Assembly (NCBI RefSeq): GCF_035222485.1
Contig: NC_085924.1
Location: forward strand, 2,914,001-2,978,000
DNA: 64,000 bases
Direction of reading: 5' to 3'
Source of the DNA: Podospora pseudoanserina
Taxonomy: Eukaryota > Ascomycota > Sordariomycetes > Sordariales > Podosporaceae
The notes under the pieces are model-generated. The model was not told the DNA's origin. It searched no databases and saw only the letters and a list, made by a program, of their open reading frames with translations. The position numbers and the translations under genes were made by a program. Positions 1 to 11,010 of the stretch are shown one piece after another. Position 1 is the first letter of the stretch; each line of letters opens with the position of its first letter.

Positions 1-77
1 ATGGAGGTACATTCGCAGGATATTTGCATTGTGGCGTGGATGGAGTGAGTGGAGTGGTGAGTTGTTGTTGTTGTTGT

Positions 78-136
<59 letters not shown>

Positions 137-732
137 GGCGATGCGAGTGACTGCGAGAGGATGGGAGGGTGAAAAAGGAGGATGTTTGCGGGGTAATAGA
201 GCGTTGATTAACATGGGCTAGCAAGACGAAAGGGCGCGCCAAGCCCCGGGATGTGAAGGTTGTGCGAATTAGCTGTGGTGAGAGCTTCATGATGGCAGAT
301 ATCTTGGTGTGCATAAATGAGTAATTAAATTCAGGTGCTGAAGATTTCTGCACTTGAGGCGAAGGGCTTCACAAATAAATCTCGTGACATATGTATACAG
401 GCCGCTTCGAGCTACCAAATCAGGACAATATTCCGACCGAGACTAGGTCATCCCGCACCACCTTTGTACCTACCTGGTAGTTACTTAGAATCTTCAATCA
501 GGTAGTACCCATACTCGGCAAACATAAAGCTTTGGCGACAGCGATGTCTTTTCTACCTTGGTTTTTCTAACAAAACCCCATCCACTTCTACCCTCCCCCT
601 GAACCCCTGAATCCAGCCAGCCGCTCACCACAAACACCCCGACCAAATCACAAAAAACAAAAGAAAAGCTCCCTACTATCTCATCACCCACCGAATCCTA
701 CTCTTCCCAAAGAACTCCCAACACAAACCCTT
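1..732. other. Intergenic, left edge
   Basis: No convincing coding region is seen. The stretch holds a GTT/GAT microsatellite near its left end and ordinary mixed-composition DNA after it. The last ~200 bases lie downstream of the minus-strand gene that ends at 733 and probably carry its 3' end. A short reading frame in the 494-691 region has no family signature and is not supported. Confidence 0.6.
61..134. repeat. (GTT)n-(GAT)n microsatellite
   Basis: About six GTT units run directly into about 18 perfect GAT units. It is a simple trinucleotide repeat of the length-variable kind and lies outside any gene called here. Confidence 0.95.
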
Positions 733-1078
733 CTAATCACAAATAGCAGCAAGCCCATTGGCGAAGCACCTCTCATCAGCACAGCAGCAAGCCCCGCGCG
801 CCTGGGGGACGCCGTCCTCATTGGTAGGGAAGATGCAGTTGGCGGGCGAGTTGCCGGCCGGGGTGATCACCGCAAGCTCGGTTTCACTGCCGACGCCTGT
901 TTGGTTGGGTACCAGTGTCAACTGAGTTAATGCAAGTGCATTGGGAAAAAAACAAGAACTTACAAGCAAGGCTTCCGCCGGGGAGGATGTCGCTTCCGCA
1001 GAGGCGGGCGTTGGGGGGGCATTGCGCGCTGGTGAGGGCAGCGGCGGTGGCAAGGAGGAGGAGGGTGAACTTGTTCAT
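733..1078 (-). CDS. Small secreted cysteine-rich protein (92 aa)
   Basis: Two exons, 1078-964 and 896-733, are joined across a 67-bp intron. The intron has a GTAAGT donor, a TTAAC branch-like site and a CAG acceptor, and the frame is kept only with this acceptor. The product starts with a classical signal peptide (MNKFTLLLLATAAALTSA, cut near residue 18). The mature part is about 74 residues with nine cysteines (C20, 27, 39, 59, 75-77, 82, 91), including a CCC run. No enzyme motif is seen. Size, secretion signal and cysteine density fit the small secreted proteins often studied as effectors or antimicrobials; that role is inference. The odd cysteine count would leave one free thiol or allow a dimer. 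Confidence 0.75.
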
Positions 1079-2509
1079 TTCCGTAGAGGGCTGGGTTTGG
1101 GATGTCGGTGAGGTGGTGAGGTGGTGTTGAATTGTTGTGTTATGGACAGGAGACTAAACTCAGGGGAGGGTGGTGTACTTATACTTTTGTTCTTTTCATG
1201 GCATGAATGAGGACGAGGTTGATGGCTCGAGTCCGAGGCTATGGAAGGTAAGGGAACAGATCCTTACCCCTTGTGGCTGTTGCATTGTTTTGCCATGATT
1301 GAAGGAATTCTCACCGAACTTGAAGTCAAAGGATTGGGTCATGCGTCTGCGATGAAGACTGTTGGGTTGGTCTTTAACGGGGATGACAACATATACTTTG
1401 GGGTCACAACATCGCACTTGTGGTATTGCAAGGGTAGCCGGCAGCCCCGGAACCAGGCATCGAGCTTTGTTATAGTGACGATCACTGGCGATGGATTGTC
1501 TGTTTCAAGAAGAATCGTGATGGAGGCATTGTCTTTGGAGGATTTCAAGCCTGTTGCCGGATGATGGATAGCTCTGTTGGCCATGCGTCCGAAACGATTT
1601 GGCCCCACCTATGATCGAGCAAGAAGTGATAGATACAGCAGTACTGCATGTTAGAAACACTGCTCAAAAGTTCGTAGCGCTGATCTTTTGTACCTACTTT
1701 AAAGGTGTGGACTGATCAAGCCATCCCACCCCCTTTCCACACGAGGGAGAGACGGTTCAAACAGGAATCCCAGTTACTTAAGATTGAGAGTACCAGACAA
1801 GGACAGCCTGAAACCTCAATCCTCCATATCAGTTGTTTTACGTAAAAACTGTCGTTGAATTTTGTTGCCTGCCACGCATTAGAGTATATGACATGGATGT
1901 GGATCCGTCCCAACTTCAAACACAGGTCCCATGAAACCGGTAGCGAATGAGCCTCATTTTTGGTAGGTCAGGCTTCTCTCGGTGAGCTATGTTGGAGGCG
2001 CAGCAATGAGGGTAAGCTCTCGGATATAACCAAGCACTTCGGAAATCGCAGCAGGTTTTGGAAGCTGCATGGGCTTGAGATCACATGAGTGATGAACCGG
2101 CTTCCCCGGACATACACTGAGGATGAAGCTATGCGATGAGATCATCGTGAGGCATCACACACGTAAATCGGACCGGGTGATACTTGATATCGAAAAATGT
2201 CCAAACTAAAAGAGTTGGGGGGTGGGATTGATGAAAGATTCAAAACACAGCGTTAAAAAAGGTCCTGAATTATGCCACCACGTAGAGAGATACAAGGATG
2301 GGAGTCATGGCTTGCCAGTCCGCTACCTTATTATGAGTAAACCAGATCATGTTCTTGGAAAACATAGGAATTATCCCTATGTGACACATGCTGTCAGAAC
2401 ACTACCTGACTCGTATGCCGATCGTCTATAGGTAATTGACAAAGGCCAATCGTTGATGAACATGAAATCCCTTGATAAGATAGCCCCATGGTATTGAGCA
2501 GCAACGTGA
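1079..2509. other. Intergenic, no gene recognised
   Basis: The right flank of the small secreted gene should hold its promoter. Beyond that several frames of 60-110 codons exist on both strands (for example plus 1241-1564), but none has a signal peptide, family motif or sensible exon structure. The stretch leads into a decayed dehalogenase-like gene and may itself be old decayed coding DNA. Confidence 0.5.
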
Positions 2510-3119
2510 CAAGAATAATGGACGGCAAAATATTTGAGAGCGTCAGACCTTCTTGCCGAAGCAGATGTCGACATGAGTCTGGAGTAAGCAATCGAATGCC
2601 GAGACAAGGCCGTGGATGCGATGTAATGCCTCCAAGTCTATAGCGACGCCAAAGATTTCGACGCTGTTGTTCAGTCGCTGAGCAATACGATCGATATAAT
2701 TGCCCTCAGCGATGAAAGCTGGCGTTGGATGTACGACTGTGCGGCAAGGGCGAATTTCAAAGATTTCAATGCTATCTGGCCAAAACCAGGTTTTGATTAA
2801 AAAAGGATATACGACCATGCGCTGGCAGCGGGTGGCGAGGTCCCAGGAGGCTCATGAGGTAATGGTTGTGTCTTGCAAAGCTCAGGATTTCCAAGTTGCA
2901 AAAGAAAAAGGAATGCGAACCGTCTTTGTGTGCAGATCTTGGATACCTCACCATAGTCATAGCGAGTCAAGCGTCATAAGACTCGGACTGGCAGCTTCTT
3001 ATGCCGACTTTGTTGTCTGCAATCGCCTTCAACACCCCGGGCATAATGAAGGGAGGTACTTGACTGATATTTTGGATCAGATGCACATAGATAAGTACCT
3101 AGCCGATGAAGATGTGTGA
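2510..3119 (+). pseudogene. Decayed HAD-like (2-haloacid dehalogenase type) hydrolase
   Basis: Conceptual fragments resemble a haloacid-dehalogenase fold. A segment near 2645-2790 reads IIALSDESWRWMYDCAARA, like the motif II strand and following helix. A segment near 2808-2850 reads RIYDHALAAGGEVP. A segment near 2850-2945 reads EVMVVSCKAQDFQVAKEKG then MRTVFVCRS, like the conserved helix that carries the acidic motif. The last two lie in different frames, so a frameshift falls near 2855. In-frame TAA codons interrupt the upstream part (near 2585 and 2620). No catalytic N-terminal DxxGT is visible. I read it as a dead host gene, with C-to-T type decay (RIP) possible. The family match rests on motif memory only. 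Confidence 0.5.
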
Positions 3120-4515
3120 CTTCATGTCTTTACTTGGTAGTCAACTGGTTATGAAATGAAGTCGGGTGTAAGATTCGGATTGGCTTCACTCGTGTGCCAG
3201 CATGCCCTGCCATCTGATGGAGCTTGGTCCAATGCAGGGCCGTTTTGGCTAAACACGTCCAATGACCTCTGCTCTGCGGCCTCGCCTAACCACTGCACGA
3301 TAAAGTGATTGTGATTCACTGAAACCCAATCAAGTGTCTGCAGTAACGAAAATGGTCTTGTTCGTATACCCACGGGGAAATTCTTCGGTCATACTTCCAA
3401 AATGCGTCGTGACTAGCTCCTGTTCATTCGAGCTAGAATCAGATTGGCGATCTCAATAGAGACTGCCACTACCGACCTAGGCAGATACCTATTCACTTAT
3501 CCAATCTTCGTCTCTATCATACCCAACATACACGACTACCAAGCGTAAAGTGCTCTCTTTGCCGTGCAATGTAACGTTTCCGACCCCGGGGTGTTTGCCC
3601 GATGTGGGCAAGCGAAGTAAATACGGCGAGGCCCGTCCGATGGTTACGATGTGTAAAAAGCTCCCAAAGATCCCGTCCCAACGGCTCGCTAAACGAACTC
3701 GCTTCTTCTCGGCACTCAATCAAGGGTCTATAACATCTCCGGAATGGTTCCTCTTAGCTCCAGGTGACAAAGAGTGTCTCGGGTTGAGAGCATGGATAAG
3801 TTACAATCCTGATCGGCTATTGCAACATTTGACTTCGAGTCTCGCCTACCTTGCCCAATCTTGTTCTAGACTCCTGGCCTTTGAACTTTATGATGTGATC
3901 AGTGACTTGTGGTGGACAATGTGGTCATCTCTTGCCCTATATTTACAACAGTTTATCAACTCTGTTAATGTCTATTCGACCAACGTGATATGGACACAGG
4001 GCCATGGTGATGGGTATGTAAAGAGCAAAACTATCACAAATAGTCGACTTGAGGTCCGTGTCCAAAACGAGACCAAAAATGAAGTAGTCAAGAACCATTC
4101 TGCTGTACCCGCTTCTCACACGGCAAGTCATATATTGCCCACATCATCTGCAGTCTTAGTATGCACGTTTTCATTGCGGCTGATGTCTTGTTCCACCTCT
4201 TGAGAGTGCTGAAATGTGTAAGGCTTCGGCCATCCTGCCTCAACCCCTCAGCTAGTGGACATCAGAGACATGAGCAGCACTGCTCTGCCAACATCATGAG
4301 ATATTGCCGAGACTCAACCGTATCCCTGTCCAGTGGTAAACACTCTATCTTTGCATTCGATGAAACGAAAGAAGCGAGAGGCAATATCTCCATCGCGAGA
4401 TGTGGGCTTTCTCCGCTTCAAGTCTGACGATCTTGACCGGTTGCCAGCGTCCGTTACGACAAGAGGAATTACAAGCGAGGACATCTCTGGCCTCTTTAAC
4501 CGTCCCAAAGAAAAG
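3120..4515. other. Intergenic, one unexplained 217-codon frame
   Basis: The longest frame is plus 3550-4203 (217 codons). It has no recognisable motif, signal peptide or membrane segment, and irregular composition. I cannot support it as a gene. The right end is the promoter of the secreted gene that starts at 4647. Confidence 0.45.
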
Positions 4516-4522
4516 TATATAA
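4516..4522 (+). promoter_or_regulatory. TATA box of the 4647 secreted gene
   Basis: TATATAA lies 125 bp upstream of the start codon, followed by a pyrimidine-rich leader, as in strongly expressed fungal secreted-protein genes. Confidence 0.55.
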
Positions 4523-4646
4523 CCCCCTGAATCTCCCTCTCTTTCCATTCTATTCCCATCCTCAGCAGCAGCAGCAGTCTCCAGCCAGCACTCGACACCA
4601 CCTCCAACAAACCAGCACCCAGCTCTTTTTGCAAAAATCTTTCAAA

Positions 4647-5111
4647 ATGAAGGCCAACTTCCTCCCCGTCATTGCCCTGCTCCTCACCCCCGCCCTCGCC
4701 GCTCCCTTTGCCGAGCCCGAGGCCGAGGCCGAGTTCACCCCCATGGCCAGGGACATGACTCCCCGTGCCGCCTTCAACGAAGCCGAAGGTCAGTCAGCCC
4801 CCCCTTTGCACTCCTTTCTCTCTCACGCTCACTTGCAGCCTGCTAACACGGCGCCCGCCAGTCTTCGCCTTCGCCCCTCCGGCCTCCTGCAAGGTCCTGA
4901 ACTGCATCAGCGTCATCAGCTCGGCCGTCTGCGTCGCCAACGCCATTGACGATGATGACTACAAGGCTATCCTCAAGTGCGCCAAGAAGGACCAGGTTTG
5001 TCATTCCTTTCCTCTATCAGACGAGGTTGCTAACATTTGGTTCAGCTGTGCGGCTGCGCTGGCTGCTTCAGCAAGCTCAATGGCTTCTTGGAGAAGTGGG
5101 GGATCTGCTAA
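4647..5111 (+). CDS. Small secreted cysteine-rich protein, possibly CBP-like (113 aa)
   Basis: Three exons, 4647-4788, 4862-4995 and 5046-5111, are separated by GT-AG introns with GCTAAC branch sites. The product has a signal peptide (cut near ALA-APFAEPEA), an acidic propeptide-like stretch to about residue 47, and a compact C-terminal domain. Its eight cysteines are at 57, 62, 71, 87, 94, 96, 99 and 113, with the patterns CKVLNCISVI and LCGCAGC. The spacing recalls the fungal calcium-binding protein family (CBP1 of Histoplasma, PF12192), but that is a pattern resemblance only. The acidic run DDDDY could bind metal. A TATA box and pyrimidine-rich leader precede it. Confidence 0.8.
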
Positions 5112-5519
5112 GTGATTGTGCTGGTATATGGGAGACGAGCGCACAGCGGAAAGAAAATACCGGGCCGAAAGGGGGACACATGTACATGCTGGGATTGGAG
5201 GTGTAGGTGCTGGGATTTCGTTGTGTATGGGGGAGATGCAATGATTCTAGTAGTCACTCTTTTGGCAATCGATCGATCGTTGTTTTTTTAATATGTCGAC
5301 GTTGAGCTTTGGTTGTCCAGGTGATGGTGCTCCGCTGATGGATCCCTCGGTGAGCTTGAGCAAGCACAGCTGAAACTCAAATAGCCGTCCAGCTTACACC
5401 GGTGCGCCACTTCTTGCAAGTCCGAGATGAAGTCGGCCCGACGTCGCTTCACCAATTACTGGCAGTAGGTAAGCAATTAGTGTAGATATTTGGGTATCAA
5501 TTGTTCGCTCTGAGGTGAT
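5112..5519. other. Intergenic between convergent genes
   Basis: This stretch separates the 3' ends of the secreted protein (plus) and the EI24-like gene (minus). It has nothing beyond probable 3' UTRs; GATCGATCGAT-like sequence near 5270 is the only visible oddity. Confidence 0.6.
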
Positions 5520-6461
5520 CTAGACAGGGTCATCGTGGTACACCGGGTCGTCTGTTTCCTGTTCAACTCGGTCCTGCGCAGTGACTGGCCTACCCACCCG
5601 CACACGAGACAACTCTTCAATCTTGGCCGCCCACATTGCTGCCGCCGAAGTGGTGGTCAGCAAAAAGAAGAAGCTCAGCACCGGGATTAGCTGCAGAACC
5701 ATAGCCACTGTGCCAAACCACAGGTAATCCCAGCTCTTGAAATGCAAATCTCTCTTCATGGTCTTCTTGTCAATTCCACGCAGCTTGTACCATCGGTAGT
5801 GCGAGAGTTTTCCCACACGCGACCCGGTTATCATGATGAAGGCGGGTGTGCCAATGTAGGGAATAAGGTTGAGGGGAAGGCAGGCGACAAGCTCGAAGAT
5901 TTGGGTCCAGCTGAACGGCGAGTATTCGGCGCGGCTTGTGGGTTTGCCTAGCATCTTGACCGAGTTCGGGGCATCGACGAAGAGGACGCGCTGCGGCGCA
6001 ATGAGGTCGACGAAGCCATGGTTAATCAAGGTGGCCTAAGCAACAAGAAAACATCAGTAGGGTGGTCGCAAAAAACAAGGAAATGACGAAACAGCTCCTC
6101 TCACATCGAAAATATCCACGCGACATTCGTCGACAAAGAGGCCTTCGAACAGCGCCTGTATCAGCACCAGACCCTCTCCCAGCACGAGGACGGTTGTGTT
6201 TATCAACGCGCCGGCGCGTCCTTGGAAGATGTAGAGAAGCAAAAATTGGGGAATAAAAGTGAAGGTAAACAAGATAAAGTAGACGAGGAATGATATGATA
6301 GAGAGAGGGAGCAGCCGGCCGACGAAGATGGGGTAGAATTCTGGGTGTCGTAAAAAGTACCAGATGCCGTGGATGGGGTACCAAGCGGCCCTGGCGGCGC
6401 GTGATAGCAGATGCGCCAAGAGATGAAAGGGACGAGTCAAGGTGTGTGTACTAGGCGGCAT
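5520..6461 (-). CDS. EI24-domain membrane protein, RRT8/outer-spore-wall like (290 aa)
   Basis: Two exons, 6461-6105 and 6035-5520, flank a 69-bp intron (GTGAGA donor, TTAG acceptor, phase 0). The N-terminal part has a cytosolic leader, then HGIWYFLRHPEFYPIF and several hydrophobic segments (for example LLPLSIISFLVYFILFTF and FIPQFLLLYIFQ). The second exon carries SWTQIFELVACLPLNLIPYI and a last hydrophobic segment near WFGTVAMVLQLIPVLSFFFL, then a short acidic tail. This layout matches fungal EI24/PF07264 proteins related to yeast Rrt8 and its paralogues on lipid droplets and the spore wall. It is divergent from the zinc-cluster gene at 7230, with a 768-bp shared upstream region. Confidence 0.8.
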
Positions 6462-7229
6462 GATGAAATCTAGAGTCGGCGGGTAGAGAAAAGGCGAGAC
6501 GATGCGCCTGACAGATGGGTGGTGTTGCCCACGCAGTCGATGATGGAAGCTGGGATCGCGTCGTCATCAAGTTCAACAAACAGCTGAGCTCGCAGCTCCC
6601 GTCTGCAGGTGCGGGGTCAAACAGGCACTGTGTCGCACACAGTCTCGGAAAGGAAAGGTGGGGAAGCACAAGGGCAAGGAACAGGGGTTTTGACTTTCTG
6701 CAGGGATTACACTAAGATTTCCGACAGGGTGGCAGATTGCGAGGTCTGAGACGGGGCGGTGCCAAACGCAGGGTTAGGGCTGAGAGTTCGCGTGCTTTGG
6801 GGGCCATGAACGGGATCAGTGATGCAAATTGCGATATAAGACCACAATCGATCACAGCGTTGAGCATCAAGGTTTTGAATGGCAATAGCGCCGACAGAAA
6901 ACACTCGGAACAACCGTCATGGCCAATGCCAAGTCTGAACAGGACCACCACCATCAGCCATAGCTTCAGCCTCCCTCGCCGAACCAGTCGCAGGATTTGC
7001 TTACCTCATCAGCCATGCACTACGACCGCAGGATGCTTCATGAGCCTGGCTGCCCGGATTTATGGGAGCGGCTGGGAAGAGGGACAACCTGGAACAGCAG
7101 TCGCCTTGCTGTGGTTGGATGTTGGCACTTCCTCTCCTTTCGCCAGGCACTGGTGAAGCCACTTGACGACATCAACACTCTCCTCTTGTCAATAAGTTGC
7201 TGCAAGAACAACAGAAACAGAAGCTTGAA
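6462..7229. other. Shared upstream region of divergent genes
   Basis: This is the promoter interval of the EI24-like gene (left) and the Zn2Cys6 regulator (right). In the regulator frame a stop at 7164-7166 lies upstream of the chosen ATG with no ATG between, which fixes its start. No other coding signal is seen. Confidence 0.6.
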
Positions 7230-9864
7230 ATGGAAGAGCCAGCTGTGATCCCGGAGAAGACTGGGCAAGCGGGGACGGGCGCCGGGTCCGGCCCGGAGTT
7301 ATCCTCGACAGCAGCACAGAAGAAGAGAAGTCGCATCCGCTTCTCTTGCACAACCTGCAGGGACAAGAAGTGAGCACCTGGCTCAGATTTTGACAGGTGG
7401 CAGCTGACACTGAACATTCTCAAAGATTGAAATGTGACCGCCAAACCCCATGCGACCAGTGCATGAAGCGAGGGATAGAGGCTACTTGTGAATTCATCCC
7501 CTATGTCACTGGCGGGTCCCGCCCGGGACCGGCTCTTCCTGCGCGTCATCACCCAAGAGACGCCACGAATCCTGCTACGACGACAGCACCTGCACCTGAC
7601 AGCCACCGCTCCAAGCCCGCTGCCAACGACTCGGCCGTGCATGCCCGGCTCCGACACCTTGAGCACCTCGTCCAGGTTCTCAAAGCCCAACGCCGTGAAG
7701 CTGTCCCTGTTGAATCAACCGCCGGTGTGGCCGCCGACTTTGGTGACGATTTCCAGGAGGATGACCTTCCCCGCATATCAGCCCGCGTCAGAGAGACGGC
7801 TGGAATGATTCTGAGCGATTTGCGTTACGTTGATGCCTCCCACTGGGAATCTATCCTCAGCGATGTACGCCTCCACCTTTTGCATCACATCTATACCCAC
7901 AAGTTCTAACAAAATCAATGCAGGTTCTAAGTATCACCGGAAGTCTGGACAGACCTGAAGATGTGTTCCAGGACGATGATGACCCCATTGTTCCGCCCAA
8001 ACTTGAGCGTCAAGGACAACCCGACTTGTTGTTGGGCGGCTGGCCAAGGCTCTCTGTCGAAGAGCTGATTCGCTATCTGCCTCCTCGTGCTATTGCTGAC
8101 CGACTGCTTGCCCGTCTATTCCAGGCCAAAGAACCAGGATGGATCATGTTCCACATGCCCAGTCTTCTCAGGCACTACGAAGTCTTTTGGGAGCACCCCG
8201 CCGCCATGACTTACACCGAGCTCGCCCTTCTCTTTGCCATGTTCTGCAATGCCTCGTTGTACTATATGAAGAGTGGCGAAGAGCTGCCCGGCAGACTCGG
8301 CGATGCTGGAGAGGCGTACAGGATCTACAAGGCCCGGTGTGCCCAGTGTCTGGTTTTGGGTGACTACACCAAGCCCTGGCGCTACAAGCTGGAAGCCATG
8401 ATTCTTTACTTTGGGTCGGAATATCTCGGCCAACAAGACGCACATATCAACGTCTCGGTCATATTGTCCATTATCGTCCGCCTTGCCATGCACATGGGCC
8501 TGCACCGAGACCCGAAGCACTATCCAGACATGTCCCCATTCGAGGGGGAAATGCGCCGGCGGCTGTGGACCGTGTTGAGAGATGTGGATATTCTGATTGG
8601 TTTTCAGTTTGGTCTGCCAGGCAACATACCAAACGACTTGTACGACACAGCCCTTCCGCGAAACCTTCACGACGAGGACTTTGACGAGAACACCTTGGAG
8701 CTGCCCCCATCACGACCAGAAACAGAGAAAACGGTGACGTTGTGGTGCATCATGAAGGGCCGCATCGTCAATGTCTTTTCCGAAATCACCACGGCCATGA
8801 GCTCACGAAAGGCGCCGGGGCTTTCCGACATTATGCGCATGGATCGAAAGATTGACGAGCTCGCGACGCAGTTCCCGCCCAGCCTCCGCTATAGACCTTT
8901 CAGCCAGTCGGTAGTGGACCCCGTAGATATTATCATGCAACGGTACCAGCTCGAACTGCTGTTTCTCAAGTGCCGCATCGTCCTGCACCGACGGTACATG
9001 GGTTACGCCCGCAAAGACAAGCGGTACGAGCACTCTCGGCGTGTCTGTCTCGAAGCTGCGACCAAGACGCTCCGTCATCAGTACGATGTTCATTGCGAGC
9101 TTCAGACGGGCGGCCGCTTGTCGCACGAGCGCAGCCATTGGTTCTTGAGCAGTTTGAGCACCCACAACTTTCTTTTGGCGGATATGATCCTCTGTCTAGA
9201 GCTGTGGTTTCTCAAAGCCAGGGAAGGGCGGAGCCCTCCGGCCGTTGAGCAGCCTCCCGAGATGATCATGACGAAGGACCAGATTCTGGATATCTTGCGG
9301 ACATCACGGCTGATTTGGCAAGGGAGGCGAAAGGAGTCGGCCGAGGCCAACAAGGCGTTCAACATTCTCACAAAAATGCTGTCTTTGTCCACGGGCGAGA
9401 GCCTTCATGGGAGCCCAGAGTCGAGTAACAATAGCGCATACGACAGGCTTGAGACTTCTTCGTATCCGGCAGTGCCAGTTATGACGTTTGCTGGTCTGGA
9501 GACGGGGCTGCATCCAGCGCCGGGGCTCGGGTCGCAAGCTCCGCAAACGATAGTTCCCACGGGGTGGGCACCTGTTGCCGGAGGCGAGTTGCCGCTGGAC
9601 GGGCAGGTGGCTGTCACTTGGGGACATGGATTCCAGCAAGACCTTCCAAATTTGGGACATGTGGATGGGCTGATGGATCCGAATTTGGGGGGTGATTGGG
9701 TAAGTGCCTGGACTTCAAAGATTTGGGCTGAATGGTTCCTGTTGGGACATGTGCTGACCATGATGATGCAGACACTCTGGGACAATCAAATCTTGAACTC
9801 CAGCGATGGGGTACCACAGATACCATGGGATACGTTTTTTCAAGCAGGAGGATATGGGCTTTGA
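7230..9864 (+). CDS. Zn(2)-Cys(6) transcription factor with fungal middle-homology region (815 aa)
   Basis: Four exons: 7230-7369, 7426-7864, 7924-9699 and 9772-9864. The first intron splits the zinc cluster. After splicing it reads C40-x2-C43-x6-C50-x5-C56-x2-C59-x8-C68, an exact Zn2Cys6 pattern with a basic run before it. A leucine-rich helix (RLRHLEHLVQVLKAQR) near residues 135-150 is a likely dimerisation coiled coil. The large third exon has the fungal-specific transcription factor domain (PF04082 type; GLHRDPKHYPDMSPFEGEMR and RRRLWTVLRDVD). The last 72-bp intron (GTAAGT...CAG) is a multiple of three and stop-free, so retention would add 24 residues. Targets cannot be read from sequence. 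Neighbours give no pathway hint. Confidence 0.9.
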
Positions 9865-10584
9865 GTATCTGCTTTGCATCGTTGTCATCATCAACTACTT
9901 TACTGTTTCTTCATCGCTGTGTTGCCAGATGGCTGCCATGCTCCCTCCATTGTTCTCAAATCACCTTAACAGAAAGGAAAGTGCAACGAATGGCAAGTAC
10001 AAGTGCCATCAGGTGTCTGACGATGGTGCTCGCGTGGAGTGGACCTTTTTAAAGTTTAATGGCTGCCTGCTGCTTCGAGTGGAGAAGGAAGGAGCCTGGG
10101 CAGTGTCTCCCGTCGGGCAGTCTGTGGATTTGATTTGAAAATGCAAAAATCATGACCACCCCTTACGGGAATGCAAGAGCAACAGTGGTGCCCTGATATG
10201 GAAACATTACCCGCCTCTTTAATCATGTAACGAGCTACTTCCGCCCCCGGGTCATTGAATGTTGGGAAACTGGAGACCAGGCAAGCTGGAGCCGGGACCA
10301 GAGTTAGAACAAGACCGAGTGGAATGAATTACCCGGGCTGACTTCCAGACTTCGATTGCAATTTTCACCTTCCGTCTCTTCCTTCAAGTGTTGGTGACTG
10401 AATGGCCCCCGAGGAACGGCGTAGACAGCTAAGGAAGGAACCAGCTGCGAGGATGACAGAGCAAGCTACGCTCACGAGCCCGGAATCGTGTCAACCTCCC
10501 GATTCGAGAAATCCACAGTCAACACCTTCGCCCCTGTTTTTCTATGACTTTTATTGGATTTCAATACATGTTGAAAACGGCTTT
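9865..10584. other. Intergenic between the regulator and the repeat element
   Basis: 3' flank of the transcription factor. Frames of 70-110 codons overlap here but read like spill-over from the regulator's alternative frames. No gene recognised. Composition turns AT-rich approaching 10,600. Confidence 0.55.
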
Positions 10585-11010
10585 AGGCCTGTCAACTATC
10601 GATTCATGCCTCTTGGCTATGTTTAAGGCCTATAAATGTGACAATAAGACATTTGAGAGATGGTAAAAGGCGTTAAACATATTGAATAGCCCTCAAAAGA
10701 TAGCTAACAGGTCTCAAATAATATTGATAAGAAATTCAGAAAAAAAGTGGGAATCTCTACTCACCCCCCTATGGTGTTGCGAGCGCGGCCCTCTCTAGGT
10801 ATCTACCGATTTACTTGCCGTTTTCATAATATAATAAAAGGCCTTTAACTCATGTTTTGAGGCCTCTTAACTATATTTTGAGGTGTTTGAATCATCTTTT
10901 GCAGTATTTAAACTATTTTTAAGGCCTCTTAACTATCTATCCAGGTATTTGAATAATCTTTTATGGCCTTTTACGTACTCTTTTAAGGCGTTTGAATTAT
11001 TTTTCAAAAA
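10585..11010. repeat. Two inverted arrays of degenerate ~21-bp repeats around a ~100-bp core
   Basis: The right arm (10839-11006) is eight head-to-tail units of 20-22 bp, roughly AGGCCTTTGAACTATCTTTT; for example units start at 10860, 10881, 10902, 10923 and 10943. The left arm (about 10585-10735) holds about seven units of the same consensus on the opposite strand; the clearest reads, as reverse complement, GACCTGTTAGCTATCTTTTG. Between them lies a more GC-rich spacer (10736-10838) unlike the repeat. No coding frame, target-site duplication or transposase is seen. An RNA of this region could form a long imperfect hairpin, and T-tracts spaced at two helical turns could bend DNA. Both are inference. 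Confidence 0.8.

Noticed and set aside
922-963. Shorter 42-bp intron in the 92-aa secreted gene
   Set aside because: Uses the CTCAG acceptor but breaks the frame; the 67-bp intron keeps frame and leaves a normal branch-to-acceptor distance.
1241-1564. 107-codon plus-strand frame
   Set aside because: A chance-length frame overlapped by an equally long frame on the other strand; no family signature.
3550-4203. 217-codon open frame on the plus strand
   Set aside because: No recognisable domain, signal or splice structure; irregular composition; it lies between decayed sequence and a promoter.
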